Positions 35,933 through 44,840 of a stretch of 64,000 nucleotides of DNA are shown here, piece after piece. This DNA is from Nakamurella flava. GTDB lineage: Bacteria > Actinomycetota > Actinomycetes > Mycobacteriales > Nakamurellaceae. The stretch lies in assembly GCF_005298075.1 (NCBI RefSeq), contig NZ_SZZH01000003.1, positions 186,001 to 250,000 of the forward strand. The letters are read 5' to 3'. The first letter of the stretch is position 1; every line of letters starts with the position of its first letter. Both the position numbers and the translations under genes were made by a program. The notes beneath the pieces were generated by a model. That model was not told the DNA's origin. It saw only the letters and a list, made by a program, of their open reading frames with translations, and ran no database searches.

Positions 35933-36607
35933 TCAGCGGGCGCGGCGGGCCAGCCGTTCGGCGTCGAGCAGCACGACGCTCTTGCCCTCCAGGCGCAGCC
36001 ACCCGCGCTGACCGAAGTCGGCCAGGGCCTTGTTGACGGTCTCCCGGGAGGCGCCGACCAGCTGGGCCAGCTCCTCCTGGGTGAGGTCGTGGGTGACGCG
36101 GAGGTAGCCGCCCTCCTGCTGACCGAACTGGCGGGCCAGCTGCAGCAGGGCCTTGGCGACGCGGCCGGGGACGTCGGTGAAGATCAGGTCGGCCAGCGCG
36201 TTGTTGGTGCGGCGCAGCCGGCGGGCGAGCACCCGCAGCAACTGCTCGGCGATCTCCGGGCGCTTGGTGATCCATTCGCGCAACGCGGTGCGGTCCATGG
36301 TCGCCAGGCGGACGTCGGTGACCGCGGTGGCGGTCGACGTGCGGGGACCCGGGTCGAAGACGGTCAGCTCGCCGAACATGTCGGACGGACCCATGACGGC
36401 GAGCAGGTTCTCGCGGCCGTCGGGGGAGTGCCGGCCGAGCTTCACCTTGCCGGACAGGATGATGTACAGCCGATCGCCGAGCTCACCCTCGGCGAAGATG
36501 GCGCTGCCGCGCGGGTAATCGACGGTCTCCAGGGTGGATCCGAGCGCCGCAGCGGCCTCGGGGTCAACACCTTGGAAGATGCCGGCTCTGCCCAGCGTTT
36601 CCTCCAC
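35933..36607 (-). CDS. crp: cAMP receptor protein-type global regulator
   Basis: A 224-residue Crp/Fnr regulator, equal in length to mycobacterial Crp. The cyclic-nucleotide domain (about 1-115) has [57 protein letters not shown]; the dimer helix [21 protein letters not shown] and the winged helix [24 protein letters not shown] follow. I place the start at GTG 36607: AGGAGG is exactly six bases upstream, whereas ATG 36613 directly abuts it and a longer frame to 36685 is Arg/Gly-rich. It responds to cAMP and controls many promoters. Confidence 0.95.
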   Translation of the reverse strand: MEETLGRAGIFQGVDPEAAAALGSTLETVDYPRGSAIFAEGELGDRLYIILSGKVKLGRHSPDGRENLLAVMGPSDMFGELTVFDPGPRTSTATAVTDVRLATMDRTALREWITKRPEIAEQLLRVLARRLRRTNNALADLIFTDVPGRVAKALLQLARQFGQQEGGYLRVTHDLTQEELAQLVGASRETVNKALADFGQRGWLRLEGKSVVLLDAERLARRAR

Positions 36608-36832
36608 CGACATCCTCCTGATCGCCGCGCCACCGGGTGATCCCGGTGCGCCTGCCCTTCTCCGGCCGACTCTCGCCCGGACCACTGCGTGCTCCCAGAA
36701 CGCCGAACGTCTGGGGAGACGACCGTACGCGTGAGACGCAGGGCACAGTCTAGGGGGGAGGTAGCAGTGTGTGCTCGGAAGCCCTCGGCCTGCAGGCGGC
36801 GAGCCGGGGGTGCCGGGGAGTTGCGGCCCGGG

Positions 36833-37153
36833 TCAGGCCTGCGGGTCGGGGGTGTCCGACGTCGGAGCGGCAGACTGGGTCACGGTCGGCGCGCCCTTGG
36901 CGCGGCCCGCACCGCGACGGCGGAAGCGCGGCCGGCGACGCAGCCGGAACTTGTCGAAGGCGCGGGTCCAGCCCTCGCGCATGAGGGTGTTGACCTCTTC
37001 CGGTCGGGCCTCGTCCAGGAACTGCTGGACATCGGCCTCGCTGACGGTGCGCGTCTTCAGCCTGTTCTCCACCCGTTCCATGAACAGGGCGAACAGCATC
37101 AGCAGGATGGGGATCAGCACCACCAGGAAGACCGCCATGATGCGTTCCATCAT
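36833..37153 (-). CDS. Small membrane protein between crp and nth (Rv3675-like)
   Basis: A 106-residue protein with one N-terminal helix (about residues 5-24, [20 protein letters not shown]), then an amphipathic segment with [25 protein letters not shown], a basic stretch ([19 protein letters not shown]) and a disordered tail. The basic region could contact nucleic acid or phospholipid. It lies upstream of crp on the same strand with a 225-base gap, and a small membrane gene sits at the same place in mycobacteria. Function unknown. Confidence 0.75.
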   Translation of the reverse strand: MMERIMAVFLVVLIPILLMLFALFMERVENRLKTRTVSEADVQQFLDEARPEEVNTLMREGWTRAFDKFRLRRRPRFRRRGAGRAKGAPTVTQSAAPTSDTPDPQA

Positions 37154-37185
37154 GCCTCACACGTCCCTGTGGCAACCTGGCTTTC

Positions 37186-38040
37186 GTGCAGATCGGCGTG
37201 GCGGCGAGAACAGCTCCGGGGGCGGCCCCGGCCCGGGTGCGCCGGGCGAGCGTCCCGGCCACCCCATTGGCCCGTACCCGGCGGGCCCGCCGGCTGGCCG
37301 CGGAACTGGCCGTCGGCTACCCCGACGCCGTCATCGAACTCGACTTCACCACCCCGCTCGAACTGGCCGTCGCGACCATCCTGTCGGCCCAGTGCACCGA
37401 CGTCCGGGTCAACCAGACGACGCCCCCGCTCTTCGCCCGGTACCGCACCGCCGCCGACTACGCGGCCGCCGACCGGGCCGAGCTCGAGGAGCTGATCCGG
37501 CCGACTGGTTTCTTCCGGAACAAGGCGACCTCGCTCATCGGCCTCGGCCAGGCGCTGGTCGAGCGGTACGACGGCGAGGTGCCCGCGACCATGGCCGACC
37601 TGGTGAGCCTGCCCGGGTTCGGCCGTAAGACCGCCAACGTCGTCCTGGGGAACGCCTTTGGTCTCCCCGGCCTGCCGGTGGACACCCACGTGCAGCGCCT
37701 GGTCAAGCGGTGGGGTCTGAGCACGCAGACCGACCCGGTCAAGATCGAGACCGAGCTGACCGGCATGCTCCCGGCCCGCGACTGGACGATGTTCTCGCAC
37801 CGGACGATCTACCACGGTCGCCGCGTGTGCAACGCCAAGCGCCCCGCCTGCGGGGCCTGCTTCCTGGCCGCCCTGTGCCCGTCGTACGGGGCCGGCCCCA
37901 CCGATCCCGAGATCGCCGCCGGCCTGATCACCGGGGCCGAGAAGCCGCACCTGCTGGCCCTGGTCGGGCTCGGGCCCGACGATCCGGTCGACGACGACGG
38001 CGGCGACTCCGGCCCGGGGTCGGGAACACCCACCGGATGA
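37186..38040 (+). CDS. nth: Endonuclease III (DNA glycosylase/AP lyase)
   Basis: A 284-residue base-excision enzyme that removes oxidised pyrimidines and nicks abasic sites. The helix-hairpin-helix [20 protein letters not shown] carries Lys148, and Asp166 in PVDTHVQRL is the second catalytic residue. A 4Fe-4S cluster is bound by Cys215, Cys222, Cys225 and Cys231 (C-X6-C-X2-C-X5-C). GTG 37186 starts 32 bases from the divergent membrane gene. The last 45 residues are an acidic, disordered extension. The stop overlaps the CoA-NUDIX start. Confidence 0.95.
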   Translation: MQIGVAARTAPGAAPARVRRASVPATPLARTRRARRLAAELAVGYPDAVIELDFTTPLELAVATILSAQCTDVRVNQTTPPLFARYRTAADYAAADRAELEELIRPTGFFRNKATSLIGLGQALVERYDGEVPATMADLVSLPGFGRKTANVVLGNAFGLPGLPVDTHVQRLVKRWGLSTQTDPVKIETELTGMLPARDWTMFSHRTIYHGRRVCNAKRPACGACFLAALCPSYGAGPTDPEIAAGLITGAEKPHLLALVGLGPDDPVDDDGGDSGPGSGTPTG

Positions 38041-38735
38041 GACCGACCGCTGTGGGCCGCCCGACCGCCCCGGATCGGCTGGGCCGCCGACTCCTCCCCG
38101 ACGCCGATCTCCCCGACTGGCTGCACCCCCTCGTCCACCGCATCGACGGTGCCGAGCTGGACAGCCCGCTCGCGGCACTGCTGGACCTGGCCACCGCGGA
38201 CGCCCGGGCCAGCGCCGTGCTGATGCTGTTCGCGGAGGGCCCGCACGGCCCGGACCTGTTGCTCACCGGCCGGTCGGCGACGCTGCGCTCGCACGCCGGG
38301 CAGCCCGCCTTCCCCGGCGGGCGCGGTGAGCCCGGCGAGGACGACGTGACCACCGCCCTGCGCGAGGCCCAGGAGGAGACCGGGTTGGACCCGACCTCCG
38401 TCCGGCCGGCGGCCCTGCTGCCGCACGTGTACCTCCCCCCGTCCCGGCACCTGGTCCGCCCCGTGCTGGCCTGGTGGGCGGAGCCGGGGCCGGTGAGCGC
38501 GGTCGACCCCGCGGAGACCGCGCTCGTCGCCCGGGTGCCGATCAGTGAGCTCGTCGACCCGGCCCACCGGGGTGTCGTCACCCTGCGGTCGGGGCACCGT
38601 GGACCCGCCTTCGACGTCGCCGACCTGCTGGTCTGGGGCTTCACGGGTGCGCTGGTCGACGTGCTGCTCACCCTGGGCGGCTGGGCCGTGCCCTGGGACA
38701 CCGCACGAGTGCTGCCCCTGGCGGTGGAAGGCTGA
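38037..38735 (+). CDS. NUDIX hydrolase, CoA-pyrophosphatase type (NudL/UPF0035)
   Basis: A 232-residue protein with the CoA-type motif [14 protein letters not shown] directly before a perfect Nudix box ([24 protein letters not shown]), then [23 protein letters not shown]. This combination marks CoA/acyl-CoA pyrophosphatases. ATG 38037 overlaps the nth TGA; the stop shares one base with the marP start, so nth, nudL-like and marP form one unit. The thioredoxin-like gene found here in mycobacteria (Rv3673c) is absent. Confidence 0.9.
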   Translation: MRPTAVGRPTAPDRLGRRLLPDADLPDWLHPLVHRIDGAELDSPLAALLDLATADARASAVLMLFAEGPHGPDLLLTGRSATLRSHAGQPAFPGGRGEPGEDDVTTALREAQEETGLDPTSVRPAALLPHVYLPPSRHLVRPVLAWWAEPGPVSAVDPAETALVARVPISELVDPAHRGVVTLRSGHRGPAFDVADLLVWGFTGALVDVLLTLGGWAVPWDTARVLPLAVEG

Positions 38736-39955
38736 TGGACCTGTCCTCGATGCTGCAGTCGATCAACGCGATCGACGTCCTGGTCGTCCTGCTGGTGATC
38801 GCCGCCGCGATCTCCGGCTTCCGGCAGGGACTCATCACCGCCCTGTTCACCCTGGTTGGCGCGGTCGCCGGCGCGGTCGGCGCGGTCAAGCTGGCCCCGC
38901 TGGCGATGGACCTGGTCACCGATTCGACGGCCAAGATCGCGCTCGGGATCGCCTGCGTGATCGTCGGGGTCGGCATCGGAGAGGTCGTCGGCTCGCTGCT
39001 CGGCCGGGCGATCTCCTCGCGGATCAGCTGGCGGCCCGCGCAGGCCGTCGACCGGACGCTCGGCATCTTCGGCTACAGCCTCGCCGTGCTGCTGGTCATC
39101 TGGATGGTCGCGGTCCCGCTGGCCTCCGTGCCGTGGCCCTGGCTGTCGTCGACCATCCGGTCGTCCACCGTGCTCGGCGAGGTCGACAAGGTGATGCCGG
39201 ACCAGGCCCGCGACCTGTCCTCCGGGCTCCGGCAGGTCTTCAACGACTCCGGGTTCCCGGCGATCCTCGACCCGCTCGCGCCCACCCCGGGAACCACCGA
39301 GGTCGCGGCGCCCGACGCCGCCGCCACCGACAACCCGGCCATCGCCGCGGCCGCGCCGTCGATCCTGAAGGTGCGGGCCGTCTCCGAGTCCTGCTCGCGG
39401 CGGATGGAGGGCACCGGGTTCGTCATCGGCCCGAACAAGATCATGACCAACGCGCACGTGGTCGCCGGGTCGGCGCGCGCCGGGGTGGAGGTCGACGGGA
39501 CCGTCCTGACCGGCTCCGTCGTCGTGTACGACCCGAACCTGGACATCGCCGTGCTAGACGTGCCCGACCTGAGCCCGGACATCCCGGCTTTGACGTTCGC
39601 CTCGTCCGCCGCGCCCGCCGGGGCCGACGCCGTGGTGGCCGGCTACCCGCTGGACGGCCCGTACACGCTGAGCCCCGCCCGCGTCCGCACCGTCATCGAC
39701 CTGCGCGGACCGAACATCTACTCCTCCAGCACGGTGACGCGCGAGGTCTACACCATCCGGGCGCAGGTCCGGCCGGGCAACTCCGGCGGACCGCTGCTCG
39801 CCTCCGACGGCACCGTGCTCGGCGTCATCTTCGGCGGGGCCATCGACTCGGAGGACGTGGGCTTCGCGCTGACCGCCGATCAGGTCGCCGACATCCTGCA
39901 GGAGGGCCTGCAGGACGACACCCCGACCTCCACGCAGGTCTGCACCGCGGCCTGA
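38735..39955 (+). CDS. marP: Membrane serine protease MarP
   Basis: A 406-residue protein. Four transmembrane helices (about 12-30, 33-52, 66-90, 108-132) form a CvpA-like domain; a chymotrypsin-fold protease follows with His241 (NAHVV), Asp270 (DPNLDIAV) and Ser350 (RPGNSGGPLL). Cys220 and a cysteine near residue 403 correspond to the disulfide that clamps MarP in M. tuberculosis, where it cleaves a peptidoglycan hydrolase and supports growth at acid pH and oxidative stress. ATG 38735 shares a base with the upstream stop. It converges with the hydrolase gene seven bases later. Confidence 0.94.
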   Translation: MDLSSMLQSINAIDVLVVLLVIAAAISGFRQGLITALFTLVGAVAGAVGAVKLAPLAMDLVTDSTAKIALGIACVIVGVGIGEVVGSLLGRAISSRISWRPAQAVDRTLGIFGYSLAVLLVIWMVAVPLASVPWPWLSSTIRSSTVLGEVDKVMPDQARDLSSGLRQVFNDSGFPAILDPLAPTPGTTEVAAPDAAATDNPAIAAAAPSILKVRAVSESCSRRMEGTGFVIGPNKIMTNAHVVAGSARAGVEVDGTVLTGSVVVYDPNLDIAVLDVPDLSPDIPALTFASSAAPAGADAVVAGYPLDGPYTLSPARVRTVIDLRGPNIYSSSTVTREVYTIRAQVRPGNSGGPLLASDGTVLGVIFGGAIDSEDVGFALTADQVADILQEGLQDDTPTSTQVCTAA

Positions 39956-39961
39956 GCGCCG

Positions 39962-40951
39962 TCAGCGGTGGGCGCGGGCGGCCAGTCCGGCGATCAGCTC
40001 CGTGGTGAGCTCGGGGGCCTCCTCGGCCGGGTAGTGCCCGACCCCGCGCACGGTCGACAACGTGTACCAGCCCCGGCACATCTCGCGGGTCGGGGCCAGC
40101 GAGTCCGGCGGGGTGAACCGGTCGGCGTCGCCGACGAGGTGCAGGACGGGCAGCGTCAGGGGCTGGGCGATGGCGTCCCGGTGCCGGTGGCCGTCGGCCC
40201 GCCAGGGGGAGCGGGCCATCCACCGCAGGTGCTCGACGGCCCCGTGCGCGGCCCCGGGGATGCGGATCGCCGCGCGCATCTGCTCGACCGTCACCCGGAA
40301 GTCCCGCGACCCCCGCCACGCCGGCCCGGAGAACGACCGGACGATGCGCTCCAGCAGGGCCGCCCGGCCACTCAGCAGGTGCCGTTCGGGCCAGACGGGA
40401 GTGCCGGCCCACGTGACGAGCCGGCGGGCCCGGTCGGCGGGCCAGGGCCGCCCGATCTTCGCCATACGCAGTGGATGCGGGGCGCCCAGCACGACGAGGC
40501 CGGCCACCTGGTCCGGGTGCATGGCGGCGGTGTTGAAGGCGGTGATCCCGCCGAAGCCCTGACCGACCAGGATCGCCTGCCGCTCACCGAGCGCCCGGAT
40601 CAGCCCCGACAGGTCGGCGGCCAGGCAGAACGCGTCGTACCCGCGGGGCGCCTTGTCGGTGTCGCCGTACCCGCGCAGGTCCGGGGCGACGACCCGGTAG
40701 CCCGCCGCGGCCAGGCCGGGGAGCTGGTAGCGCCACGACCGCCAGTACTGACCGAAGTCGTGGACGAGGACGATGAGCGGACCGCTACCCTGCTCGGCCA
40801 GGTGGAAGCGGATGCCGTTGGCGCTGACGTCCCGGTGCTGCCAGGGACCCTGGTTGACGGCGCCTACACGGACGACCGCACCCGATCCGGTGGGGGAACG
40901 GTCAGCGCCCGCCGACCCGCCCCCCGCCGGGCCGGGCGCCGACTGGAACAG
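39962..40951 (-). CDS. EphE-like alpha/beta hydrolase, start codon and nucleophile not found
   Basis: The frame encodes an epoxide-hydrolase-like protein: QHRDVSANGIRFHLAEQG, IVLVHDFGQYWRSW, VVAPDLRGYGDTDKAPRGYD, ILVGQGFGGITAF, HLVGDADRFTPPDS and VRGVGHYPAEEAPEL. Acid (Asp) and His appear conserved, but the elbow is G-Q-G-F-G-G, with Gly where Ser or Asp should attack. Between the holin stop (40964-40966) and the Met at 40522 there is no ATG, GTG or TTG in frame. The 5' end given is a CTG at 40951 without a ribosome site and is a placeholder. Homology starts near 40850, so starting at 40522 would lose about 110 residues. It may start at a non-canonical codon, be translated through the holin stop, or be decaying. 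Confidence 0.6.
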   Translation of the reverse strand: MFQSAPGPAGGGSAGADRSPTGSGAVVRVGAVNQGPWQHRDVSANGIRFHLAEQGSGPLIVLVHDFGQYWRSWRYQLPGLAAAGYRVVAPDLRGYGDTDKAPRGYDAFCLAADLSGLIRALGERQAILVGQGFGGITAFNTAAMHPDQVAGLVVLGAPHPLRMAKIGRPWPADRARRLVTWAGTPVWPERHLLSGRAALLERIVRSFSGPAWRGSRDFRVTVEQMRAAIRIPGAAHGAVEHLRWMARSPWRADGHRHRDAIAQPLTLPVLHLVGDADRFTPPDSLAPTREMCRGWYTLSTVRGVGHYPAEEAPELTTELIAGLAARAHR

Positions 40952-40963
40952 GGCGCGCCCCGG

Positions 40964-41449
40964 TCAGACGGCGGCCGGGCCGCTGTGCGTGGCCGCCGAC
41001 TTGAGCGTCTGGGCGGTCTGCTCCAGCGACGCGATGGTCTTCTCCGGCTTGCGGACCTTCTTGACCTTGCGCAGGCCCAGGAAGGCGAAGGCGGCGGCCA
41101 GCACCACCATCAGTGCGAACACGATGGTGAAGGAGGCCCAGCGGGGCAGCCAGATCGCCAGGATCTCGCCGAGCATGAAGAAGAAGAAGAACAGCGAGAA
41201 GGCGCCGATGACCCCGGCGGCGGCGAAGAACACCGCACCGGTCGCGCCCTGCTTGACGCTGCTGGTGACCTCCAGCTTGGCCAGCTCGATCTCCGAGCGG
41301 ACCAGCGTGGACATGTGGGTGGTGACGTCCTTGACGAGCTCACCCATCGAGCCGTTGCGGTTGACGTCCGGCTCGAGCACGAGCGGGATCGATGCCTGCG
41401 GCGTCCCCGGGACGACGTACTGCTGGGGTTTGCCGTTGGTGATCGTCAC
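40964..41449 (-). CDS. Actinobacterial holin-X-like membrane protein (Rv3669-like)
   Basis: A 161-residue protein. An N-terminal soluble part with VKDVTTHMSTLVRSEIELAKLEV, a helix typical of the phage-holin/DUF1469-like family, precedes two transmembrane helices (GAVFFAAAGVIGAFSLFFFFF and WASFTIVFALMVVLAAAFAFL) and a basic tail. GTG 41449 is chosen, with GGAGGA seven bases upstream; the longer frame to 41614 is Arg-rich. Its TGA is followed by an open stretch in the same frame leading to the EphE-like hydrolase. Function unproved; no phage genes are near. Confidence 0.82.
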   Translation of the reverse strand: MTITNGKPQQYVVPGTPQASIPLVLEPDVNRNGSMGELVKDVTTHMSTLVRSEIELAKLEVTSSVKQGATGAVFFAAAGVIGAFSLFFFFFMLGEILAIWLPRWASFTIVFALMVVLAAAFAFLGLRKVKKVRKPEKTIASLEQTAQTLKSAATHSGPAAV

Positions 41450-41632
41450 GACCGGTCCTCCGTGGTGTTGCGGGGCTGAGCGGGGCGCCCGGCGCCGACG
41501 CAGGTTTCGTCGGCGCCGCTGGGGATGCGCGCACGTCGGCAGCGTTCCCGACCGCCGGACGGCCCAATCCTCCCATGCCCGACGAAGCGGTCCGGCGGCA
41601 CCGTCCCGCCGCATCGGCCGGGTGCCCGGGTT

Positions 41633-43054
41633 CTACTGGCCGAGCAGCCAGCGGCCCGGCTCGGCCAGGGCCGCCGCCTCGGCCGGACCCCAGCTGCCCT
41701 GCTCGTACGGCTTGACCGGGGGGCGGTCGTCGAGCACCGGCTCGATAACCTCCCACGTGTGGGCCAGGCCGTCGGGGCGGGTGAACAGCGACCGGTCGCC
41801 TTCCAGGACGTCATGGATGAGGCGGACGTACGGCGGCAGCGGATCGCCGTCGGGGATGTCGGCCAGCACGATCGACGCGTCGGTGGGCACCAGTTCGGTC
41901 CCGGCGCCCGGCTTCTTGACGATGAGCTCGATGTCCACCGAGCCGTTGCCCTTGAGCGTGAAGTTCAGGACGTCGCCCATGGTCGGGGTGGCGTCGGCCA
42001 GCGGCCCGTCGCTGGGGTCCTTGAGGATGAGGCTGACCCGCTGGGTCGACTCGGCCATCCGCTTGCCGGTACGCAGCAGGAATGGCACGCCGCGCCAGCG
42101 ATCGTTGTCGACCCAGAGCCGGGCGGCGACGAACGTGTCGGTGGTCGAGTCCTTCTCGATGCCCTCGACATCGGTGTAACCGTCGTACTGGCCGAGGACG
42201 ACCTCGGCCGGGTCGAGCGGCCGGAAACAGCCGATGACCTCCTCGCGGGCGGCCTGCAGATCGGCCGCCGCCATGCTGGCCGGCGGGTCCATCGCGACCT
42301 CGGCGGCGACCTGGAACAGGTGGGTGACCACCATGTCCAGCAGGGCGCCGGTGGCGTCGTAGAACTTCGCGCGGTCGTCGATGTCCAGGGTCTCCGGGGC
42401 GTCGATCTGCACCGACGCGACGTGCTCGGCCGACCAGACCGAGTGGATGAGGCGGTTGGCGAACCGGACGACGTGCAGGTTCTGGGTCGCTTCCTTCCCC
42501 AGGAAGTGGTCGATCCGGTAGACCTGCTCCTCGTCCAGCACCTGGTGGACGGCCTTGTCGAGGTCCTTGAACCCCTGGGGCGAGGTGCCGAACGGCTTCT
42601 CGTAGACCACCCGGGTGCCCTTGGCCAGGTCGTGCGCGCCCAGGGCCTGGGTGGTCTCGATGAACGCCGACGGCGGCAGGGCCAGGTAGTGGATGAGCTG
42701 CACGTTTGCGGCGCCGTCGGACCCGCCCAGTTCTTCCCGGGCCTTGTTCACCACGTCGACCAGCTGGCCGGGATCGTCCGGCGTGAACCCGCCGCCGGCG
42801 AAGCGCAGCCGCGAGCTGAAGTCGTCCCACGGGCCCTCGTCCGGGTGCGGGCCGAACTCGGTGAGCACGTCCTTGACGTGGTCGCGGAAGTCGTCGTCGG
42901 TGCGGTCGCTGCGGCTGTCGCCGATGAGCAGATAGTTCTCCGGCAGAAGCTTCTGCTGGGCCAGCGTGAAGAACGCCGGCAGCACCATGCGCTTGGCCAG
43001 GTCGCCGGTGGCGCCGAAGAGGACGAAGACGACCGGGTCACCCGAAGAGGTCAT
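41633..43054 (-). CDS. zwf: Glucose-6-phosphate 1-dehydrogenase
   Basis: A 473-residue enzyme that oxidises glucose 6-phosphate to 6-phosphogluconolactone with NAD(P)+. It has the Rossmann loop VLFGATGDLAKRM (residues 11-23), YEKPFG (151-156), and the active-site RIDHFLGKE (180-188) with His183 and Lys187. It is isolated from other pentose-phosphate genes; the transaldolase/transketolase/OpcA cluster usual in actinobacteria is not here, so this may be a second zwf. It lies between the ABC operon and the holin-like gene, all leftward, as part of an insertion relative to mycobacterial order. Confidence 0.94.
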   Translation of the reverse strand: MTSSGDPVVFVLFGATGDLAKRMVLPAFFTLAQQKLLPENYLLIGDSRSDRTDDDFRDHVKDVLTEFGPHPDEGPWDDFSSRLRFAGGGFTPDDPGQLVDVVNKAREELGGSDGAANVQLIHYLALPPSAFIETTQALGAHDLAKGTRVVYEKPFGTSPQGFKDLDKAVHQVLDEEQVYRIDHFLGKEATQNLHVVRFANRLIHSVWSAEHVASVQIDAPETLDIDDRAKFYDATGALLDMVVTHLFQVAAEVAMDPPASMAAADLQAAREEVIGCFRPLDPAEVVLGQYDGYTDVEGIEKDSTTDTFVAARLWVDNDRWRGVPFLLRTGKRMAESTQRVSLILKDPSDGPLADATPTMGDVLNFTLKGNGSVDIELIVKKPGAGTELVPTDASIVLADIPDGDPLPPYVRLIHDVLEGDRSLFTRPDGLAHTWEVIEPVLDDRPPVKPYEQGSWGPAEAAALAEPGRWLLGQ

Positions 43055-43126
43055 GCGCGCACGGTAGCCGAGCGGGTCGGGGTGTAAACGGGAGCGGCGG
43101 GGTTCTTCGCCTGGGCGGATGACGAC

Positions 43127-44827
43127 TCATTCGAGGGTGCGGCCGGCGGGGGGACCGGCGGGCGCGGAGCGGGCCGTCATCAGCACCGCGATCGCCACCG
43201 CCCACACCAGGGCGGACCATGGCGCGGCCGTCGGGATCTCGAGATGTGCCGCGCGGGCGGCCGCCCAGATCACCAGGCCGGCGGTCGGGACGGCGAGCAC
43301 GACGCCCACCGCGGTCGGCAGCAGGACGGCGGCGGCCAGTTCGGATCGACGCCGGGGTCCGAGCCGGTCGGCGGCCAGCACCGTGCCGGCGACCAGGAAC
43401 AGCCCGACCGCCGGGACGGCGACCCACAGCCCGGTCCGGGCGGTGGCCACCAGACCGGCCCCCGCGTCGTCGGAGTGGACCACCGCCAGCAGCACGAACA
43501 CGGCCGTGAGCAGACCGGCGGCGGCCCCGAACGGGCGGCTCAGTACGCGCCGTTCCCGGGGGTCACCGACGACGCCCGGTCGGTCGACCAGCACGTCGAC
43601 CGACCACGGCACCAGCACGGCCACCGCGCCGAGGACGGCGAGCAGCGCAAGCGTCATCGTGCCCAGGACCAGCCGTCCCGCGCCGCGGCTGTCGGCTCCG
43701 GCCGACCAGGCCAGGGCGAGGGTGATCGAGGCGGCCAGCAGGAAGGCGAGCTGCGCACCGAAGGGCCGCGGGGGCGCGTGCTCTTCCGCCGCCAGGTCGA
43801 CCCGGTCGGGCAGGCGGGTCCCGACGCGGATCATCACGGCCCCGACCAGCATGACGACCAGCGCGGCCGCAGCCGACGGGACGGTGAGGTCGGACGGGAA
43901 GAAGGAGCTCGGCCCGAGCCGCAACTGACCGGCCCCGGCTCGGAGGGCCGCGAATCCGGCCGCGCCGAGGACCACCGTGACCAGGGCGAGGATCGCTCCG
44001 CGCACGGCGCCGACCCGTCGCCGCCGCGCAGTCGACACCCCGAGCAGCCGCAGGGCGACGGACTGCCGAACAGCCGTCACGCCGTCGAGCCGGGCCAGCA
44101 GGACCAGCAGGCCCACGGCCGTCAGCCCGGTGACCACGGACCCGGCGACCAGCAGCACGGTCGTCGGCCGGTCGGCCGGGTCGGCGCCTCTTCTTTCCCA
44201 GTTCGCCAGGCCGTGGCCCCACCCGGTGGCCGCGGTGCCCAGCAGCGGCCCGTCGGCCGTGGGTGCGGTGGGTGCGGCGGTGCCCCGGTAGAACCGCAGG
44301 TCGTCCGGCCCGAGCAGGCCGTCCGGGGCGATCTCCCCGATCACGGTGCCTTCCACCGCCGGCGGCCGGGCGGTGCCGTCGGCAAGGAGGTGGGCCAGCG
44401 CGGGGGAGACGACCAGCTCGCCGGGTCCGGGGAACCGGGTGACCCCCGGTGGGAGCGGTGTGCTCGATGGATCGGGGGCGAAGAGGTCCTCGCCGTGGAC
44501 CGGGTGCCCGCCCATCGTCACCTCCCACCGCGCCGCGAAGAACTCGCCGCCGGCGACCGGGCGCCCCGTGGTCCACGACCACCCGTCCTGCACCGGGGCC
44601 GGGGTCACGGCCACCTCGCGGACCTGACGTGCCTGCACGGCCCCGGGGAACGCCGTGAGGAACAGCAGCACGGCCACGCAGCCGGCGATCCCGACCACGA
44701 CCAGGGCGCACCGGAGCGTCCCGGCCCGGCCGCGGGGCACCGCCAGGCGCACGGCGAGGCGCACATCCTGCGGCATCCGGTCGAGCATCCGGCTGGAGCC
44801 GGGCGGCAGGTCGGTGACGTCGCTCAT
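43127..44827 (-). CDS. ABC exporter permease-like protein, shorter paralogue
   Basis: A 566-residue membrane protein with about nine hydrophobic segments: one near residue 40-62, then a large extracytoplasmic domain (about 70-210) and the remainder clustered at the C-terminal half. The domain LVVSPALAHLLADG, VEGTVIGEIAPDGLLGPDDLRFYRGT parallels VVSPALAALMATP, IVGSIGTDGLLDDDELRAYVGT of the preceding permease, so the two are paralogues. It lacks the second extracytoplasmic domain and final FtsX-like block. It starts 13 bases after the larger permease ends. It probably pairs with it around one ATPase. Confidence 0.8.
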   Translation of the reverse strand: MSDVTDLPPGSSRMLDRMPQDVRLAVRLAVPRGRAGTLRCALVVVGIAGCVAVLLFLTAFPGAVQARQVREVAVTPAPVQDGWSWTTGRPVAGGEFFAARWEVTMGGHPVHGEDLFAPDPSSTPLPPGVTRFPGPGELVVSPALAHLLADGTARPPAVEGTVIGEIAPDGLLGPDDLRFYRGTAAPTAPTADGPLLGTAATGWGHGLANWERRGADPADRPTTVLLVAGSVVTGLTAVGLLVLLARLDGVTAVRQSVALRLLGVSTARRRRVGAVRGAILALVTVVLGAAGFAALRAGAGQLRLGPSSFFPSDLTVPSAAAALVVMLVGAVMIRVGTRLPDRVDLAAEEHAPPRPFGAQLAFLLAASITLALAWSAGADSRGAGRLVLGTMTLALLAVLGAVAVLVPWSVDVLVDRPGVVGDPRERRVLSRPFGAAAGLLTAVFVLLAVVHSDDAGAGLVATARTGLWVAVPAVGLFLVAGTVLAADRLGPRRRSELAAAVLLPTAVGVVLAVPTAGLVIWAAARAAHLEIPTAAPWSALVWAVAIAVLMTARSAPAGPPAGRTLE

Positions 44828-44840
44828 CGCCGGTGGCCGG

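Noticed and set aside
40964-40966. TGA as a selenocysteine codon in a holin-hydrolase fusion
   Set aside because: No selenoprotein family or downstream insertion hairpin is apparent; ordinary stop with possible readthrough is simpler.
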